Program-made: the position numbers and the translations under genes
Shown here: positions 60,074 through 64,000 of the stretch, piece by piece
Position numbering within the stretch: position 1 is the first letter of the stretch
How the letters are laid out: each line of letters opens with the position of its first letter
Notes under the pieces: generated by a model
Seen by the model: only the letters and a program-made list of their open reading frames with translations
Databases searched by the model: none
Told to the model about the DNA's origin: nothing
Origin: Scheffersomyces stipitis CBS 6054
Lineage: Eukaryota; Ascomycota; Pichiomycetes; Serinales; Debaryomycetaceae
Reading direction: 5' to 3'
DNA: 64,000 bases
Assembly: GCF_000209165.1 (NCBI RefSeq)
Contig: NC_009043.1
Location: 372,001 to 436,000 of the forward strand

Positions 60074-61100
60074 TATCAATCATTGAAGAAGCTCTCTTTC
60101 TACGAGTATGAGAATTGAATGTCAATTCATTCACTAGGAATGTGTGCAATTTCTGGACAGAATCACAATCCAAATGATATGACTACTGTCTCTCACAGCT
60201 TTGATCCAGAGCCAATGCCTGAAATCAATTGATTTTTCAATTTCACAAAACTGCTTCTTCTGGTAATCACAGAACCCTTTCGGAACAATTACGATTGTTT
60301 ATTGTTGTACTGGAAGGTGAGTTAAATTCGAATTGCACTTCTTAATCCATTCGCCAATCACAAAGAATCGTGTAAGTTTAATCTAATTCTGTACCATTAT
60401 ATTTAGCATTCCTCCATACAGTCTCTCAGATTCAGTGGTGAAATCACCAGCAACTCTACCAGTTAAAGGGACTATAATTGTGGCAATAATCCACATATAA
60501 TTATCATTCGTAAATGTTTGAACTAAAATTGCTGAATATCTCCCTGAAAGTTATCTTGTTTATCCTTTCTGTCATTTAAACTTGTTGTTCTTATCCGAGA
60601 TCCAGAATTTCCCACTACTATCTCACTGAAAACCACTCGGTGATCGCTATTCAAAATCGAAAAACACAATGAGCCCACCTTCCCTTACGTTTTTCAGGTC
60701 AATATGGGGATGACCAAAAACATTCTCTGCATTTCGTTATCTAAGACTGTCCTTTTTATTTTTAGATGCTTCCGTACTCTATTGTGACTCTCTTGTGCTG
60801 GTACAAAAAATGATCCAAATAGGGAAATTGCAGCCAGCCTCAAAATAATGGATGCGAAAGCCAGCCATCGCCACAATATTTTTGAAACTTTCGCTTGCAG
60901 TGGAAGGCAAGATCCTTCCATGGAATCTATTGGCGGCATTATATATAGAAAGCAACATTCCAACTCAGCTCGTACAACACATTGTAATTTGTAATTTGAC
61001 GATTAATTACTATAGACCGCAATAAACCAGCTTTTCACCAAAGTTACTTCGATTTCCTCTGCATAACCATTCTATTTTGACACAATTCATAGAAGTCATA
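60074..61100. promoter_or_regulatory. 1 kb divergent region, ATG5 / unknown gene
   Basis: Promoters of two divergent genes. A TATATATAG run lies at about 60940-60948 before the 61101 start. No gene or RNA was recognised. Confidence 0.5.
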
Positions 61101-62699
61101 ATGAAGAAGTCCGATACAAAACAGTTGTTGAGCCCTCTTGACGAGCCCAATAATATACCAGCAGCTGGGGACTTCGACTTTTCCCATGCTGTGTCGTCTT
61201 TTAAACCCGGAAACTATGAAATAGACGACTTGCCTAAGAGAATTCCTATTTTCAACCCCAAAACTGGAAAGATCCAAAGATTTGTCCGTAACAGAAGAGA
61301 AATTCCTGCAAGAAGAGCTGTAAGTATGCCCGTTCCTTCTACATCGTCTTCTGGATCATTTCCATCTGCATTCTCCAAAGAACTTCCATCACCACCAATT
61401 TCAGAAGCTGACAATGAGAGTGGATCTTCTTCTGCCAACTCTCTGCTCTCTGAATATAGGGTTATTTCTATGTACACACATCCAACTTCTTCCATAGATA
61501 AATATCATGAGTCGTTACCTCCATTACATCCATTGCCCCCGTTGCCTTCTTCGCAAGATAGTGAAGATGTTTCTTCAGAATCTAGTCTGATCTACTCTGA
61601 TCACAAAACAACTTACAGCATGAAAATATCTTCTCCCTTTAAAGCAAAGAATGTTATCACAGACGATGACGAAAGTTTGTTCTCTGAGCTTTCTCATTCT
61701 TCTAGAACGGATACTTCTTCGGACTTGAGTGAACATTCCGATTCTCCCAGCTTGATTGCCAGAAGTATTATGTATGTGGTTCATGAATACTCGTCTGCTA
61801 CAAACTCAGAAGTGTCATTGGCCACCACTGGACAGAATATACCTGTGGACGATTACTACTGGATGGATGACCTTCCTGACAGTCTATTCTCCAACAATGC
61901 TGTCGAAGAAGAACCTAGAGAGAAAATGATCACTCCTTCGAACACCAAGAAACTATTGGAACCAATCAAGATAGCTGCAACACCAATGCCTCACAAGAAT
62001 AAACCCTTGCCATTGCCATTGCCGATGCAGAAGTCAAGGAAAGGAATGGACCGTCGAGTTCAGAACAATTCAAAAGAATGCAGTAGTAGCTTTATATCTC
62101 TGAAGAGTGGAGAATCTTCTTTTACGGAAGCAAAACATGGATTGGCAGCGTATGTGAGGCAAAACCCATTCAATTACAGTTTGGATGGTCCAAAGCAATA
62201 CAAACTTTCCAGATTTCCTTCTACTGCAGTGCCCAAAAAGAAGAGAGTACAATCGGCATACTCTACTAGCACACAAAAGTCTACAGAAATGACCCCATCC
62301 TCTAAACCAAGAACCGTCTCAATGTACTCTGTTCCATATCCAACATCAAAGAACCCGATACCACCAGTGGTTTCTTCTAAGCAAGTTGTTACTCCCAAAG
62401 GAGTGTCAGGAACATCATTCCAGAAACCCAGGAAAATATCAGAAGGCAAGACTAGGAACTCAGCTTTACCCAGTCTTCCAGTATACCCAACTTCCAGAGA
62501 AGGAGAGAAAGAAGAAATGATCAAGAACCATGTCCTGTCATTCTTACTCAAGATGAAGCAGATGAAGAAAGAACAGGGGGGTGGAGCTGTTAAACGACAG
62601 GGCAGAGCTCCTTCCTCTTCTAGTAAGAATCTTCCCCAAGTGCCCGAAATAGAAAGGGATAACCGTTTCAGAAGAAATGCCCAGGGCATGAGGTGGTAG
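61101..62699 (+). CDS. Uncharacterised Ser/Pro-rich disordered protein
   Basis: 532 aa from the ATG at 61101; upstream in-frame codons have no ATG. Not recognised. The most ordered-looking region is residues 30-75 (SFKPGNYEIDDLPKRIPIFNPKTGKIQRFVRNRREIP region), which might be a short conserved motif block. A Ser/Pro/Glu-rich stretch to about residue 240 contains PLHPLPPLPSS, followed by a middle part with DDYYWMDDLPDSLF and a basic second half with many SK/TPSS motifs. There is a small helical region near residue 475 (VLSFLLKMKQMKKE). No membrane segments. Possible phospho-regulated scaffold, but this is a guess. Confidence 0.75.
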   Translation: MKKSDTKQLLSPLDEPNNIPAAGDFDFSHAVSSFKPGNYEIDDLPKRIPIFNPKTGKIQRFVRNRREIPARRAVSMPVPSTSSSGSFPSAFSKELPSPPISEADNESGSSSANSLLSEYRVISMYTHPTSSIDKYHESLPPLHPLPPLPSSQDSEDVSSESSLIYSDHKTTYSMKISSPFKAKNVITDDDESLFSELSHSSRTDTSSDLSEHSDSPSLIARSIMYVVHEYSSATNSEVSLATTGQNIPVDDYYWMDDLPDSLFSNNAVEEEPREKMITPSNTKKLLEPIKIAATPMPHKNKPLPLPLPMQKSRKGMDRRVQNNSKECSSSFISLKSGESSFTEAKHGLAAYVRQNPFNYSLDGPKQYKLSRFPSTAVPKKKRVQSAYSTSTQKSTEMTPSSKPRTVSMYSVPYPTSKNPIPPVVSSKQVVTPKGVSGTSFQKPRKISEGKTRNSALPSLPVYPTSREGEKEEMIKNHVLSFLLKMKQMKKEQGGGAVKRQGRAPSSSSKNLPQVPEIERDNRFRRNAQGMRW

Positions 62700-62813
62700 T
62701 ATTCATAGCATGTATATGATTATAATTACGTCATGTGTGGTAGTACCTGTGTCAAAACTATCTGTATCATTATATTAATATATTTATTAAACGTTAGCTA
62801 TTGCTTCTTCAAC

Positions 62814-63557
62814 TTATAGCTTCACTATTAAGTCATTATCCTTGTATTTTGCAATCAAGTCTTGGATGTCGTATTTGGCAGCGATCTTTCCGTTAATGAA
62901 CCGTCCACCAAGATAGTGAATCTTGTCAGAACCATAGGACACAAACTTCTTAGCACATGGTTTTGGAGCTGTGAGACTCACCAACATTGTAGCCTTGATA
63001 TCAAGATCTATTGGACCTTCGTCTACGTCCCAACCTGATGGAATATCTACAGAAACTATGGGAGATATCTTTCCGTGATTTTCTGAAAGAAAGGATATTA
63101 AGTCTTTGAAGGGTTCTCTTACGGGAGGCTTGAACGAGAATCCAAACAACGAGTCTATGATTAGGCCCGTTGATTCTTCCAAAGCCAATTGTTTGACTTC
63201 ATCCAAAGTCTCGACTTCTCCTACATCTAAGTCTTGCAATTGAGTTACCAAATTAGCATAAAGAGGATTTTTTGTCCTTTTTGGATAGTACAAGACGGGG
63301 TCGTATCCTCCCCAGAGCTTTAAATGGCGAGCAGCCACCAAGCCATCGCCTCCGTTGTTTCCCGGACCAACAAGAACCAATACACGCGATACCTTTGAAG
63401 CTGTGGGAGGTGGATATTGTTTATATATGGCTTGGGCTACTGAAAGTCCTGCCAATTCCATGAGTTGATCGATAGAAAAGGCTCCAGTCGACATCAATTC
63501 CTGGTCGAGTTGAGCTGCAGCTTTGGCTGAAAGAGTTTTAAAAGAGGAACGAAGCAT
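62814..63557 (-). CDS. NNR1: NAD(P)HX epimerase (NNR1/YjeF N-domain)
   Basis: 247 aa from the ATG at 63557 (S. cerevisiae YNL200C 246). Repairs the R-epimer of hydrated NAD(P)H. Motifs are FSIDQLMELAGLSVAQAI, VLVLVGPGNNGGDGLVAARHL, GLIIDSLFGFSF and VSVDIPSGWDVDEG, as in the YjeF_N fold. The N-terminus MLRSSFKTLSAKAAAQ is a likely mitochondrial presequence. The open frame continues 66 codons upstream, including an in-frame ATG, but this part has no family resemblance. Confidence 0.93.
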   Translation of the reverse strand: MLRSSFKTLSAKAAAQLDQELMSTGAFSIDQLMELAGLSVAQAIYKQYPPPTASKVSRVLVLVGPGNNGGDGLVAARHLKLWGGYDPVLYYPKRTKNPLYANLVTQLQDLDVGEVETLDEVKQLALEESTGLIIDSLFGFSFKPPVREPFKDLISFLSENHGKISPIVSVDIPSGWDVDEGPIDLDIKATMLVSLTAPKPCAKKFVSYGSDKIHYLGGRFINGKIAAKYDIQDLIAKYKDNDLIVKL

Positions 63558-64000
63558 TCTGGAATACAAATGAGATATTTGCAATGAAATGGATAGAAGT
63601 AAGGCGACGCAGGGCACTATTATAAGTAAAACTTCCCTTTTGAAATAATGTTTACTGAAAAGATTGATCTTGATAGGATATATTAATTCGGTGCGAGAGT
63701 AAAAATTCTCAATGGTGCTGGGATGATCTTTTTCGACGCAATGGATCAACTTCACCTCAAAGAGATGCAGCTATCAAATGATTGTATGATGGATTCCTTT
63801 CCAATGACTAAGGGGAGTGGAATGGAGTGGATTCTGGTTGATGAGAATCTACCTGAAAAAATAAGTGGTGCGATCCGAAATCCGGGGAAGAGGTAGTGAA
63901 CTACCAGCCAAAGAAAAAGTAGCAAGATTAGCGTCTCATCTGCTCGATTTCAGGGGGATGAGATCAGATCACCATAAAGGATCTGCGAACCGATAATGTA
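63558..64000. other. Right-end region upstream of NNR1
   Basis: 443 bp of promoter-like DNA to the window edge. No gene was recognised; the next gene probably starts outside the window. Confidence 0.4.

Overview
This window comes from the nuclear genome of a budding yeast of the CTG (CUG-Ser) clade, most likely Scheffersomyces stipitis or a close relative. The reasons are: intron-poor genes; spliceosomal introns with TACTAAC-type branch points; the gene order SHA3-GAL1-GAL10-TRS23-GAL102-GAL7-TRM140, which as I recall it is the Candida-clade GAL cluster; and CTG codons at positions where relatives have serine (for example the Ser-Gly-Glu-Leu of glutaredoxins, in the GRX6/7-like gene). Product descriptions come from reading the proteins; no database search was run. 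Start codons were placed at ATG, so several CDS are shorter than their full open frame.

Layout. 0-9 kb: the end of TOF1 (cut by the window edge), an AVT2-type amino acid transporter, a HIT zinc-finger protein, FYV7 and MCP2/CQD2. 9-20 kb: a HAP1-type heme-responsive regulator, SMD3, GLR1 with two in-frame starts suited to mitochondrial and cytosolic forms, an unrecognised Ser/Asn-rich protein, and spliced RPS11. 20-30.6 kb: a GRX6/7-like gene, then a 4.8 kb gap without a convincing gene, then PHO84, then a small two-exon gene at 28966-29524 that is hidden unless spliced. 30.6-36 kb: three ER/nuclear-envelope genes in a row (POM33, SND2, SRP21) and a CRP1/MDG1-family gene that starts with a 29-nt exon. 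36-48 kb: a full-length ABCG transporter, MYG1, a CYP52-type P450 and the SHA3/SKS1 kinase. 48-58 kb: the galactose cluster, carrying TRS23 and an intron-containing tRNA-Arg(ACG). 58-64 kb: TRM140-type methyltransferase, ATG5, an unrecognised disordered protein and NAD(P)HX epimerase.

How the genes work together. GAL1, GAL7 and GAL10 make up the Leloir pathway. GAL102, a dehydratase homolog, shares their promoter element: a TGTAACGTTACA-type palindrome lies about 160-240 bp upstream of all four genes, and I did not see it upstream of TRS23. PHO84 has a cluster of Pho4-like E-boxes, but 2.4-2.8 kb upstream inside an unusually GC-rich noncoding block. The other genes are ordinary housekeeping or stress genes, with no sign of an active transposon, virus or CRISPR. 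The best candidates for something undescribed are the hidden two-exon gene, the GC-rich block upstream of PHO84, and the long inverted repeat between GAL1 and GAL10.
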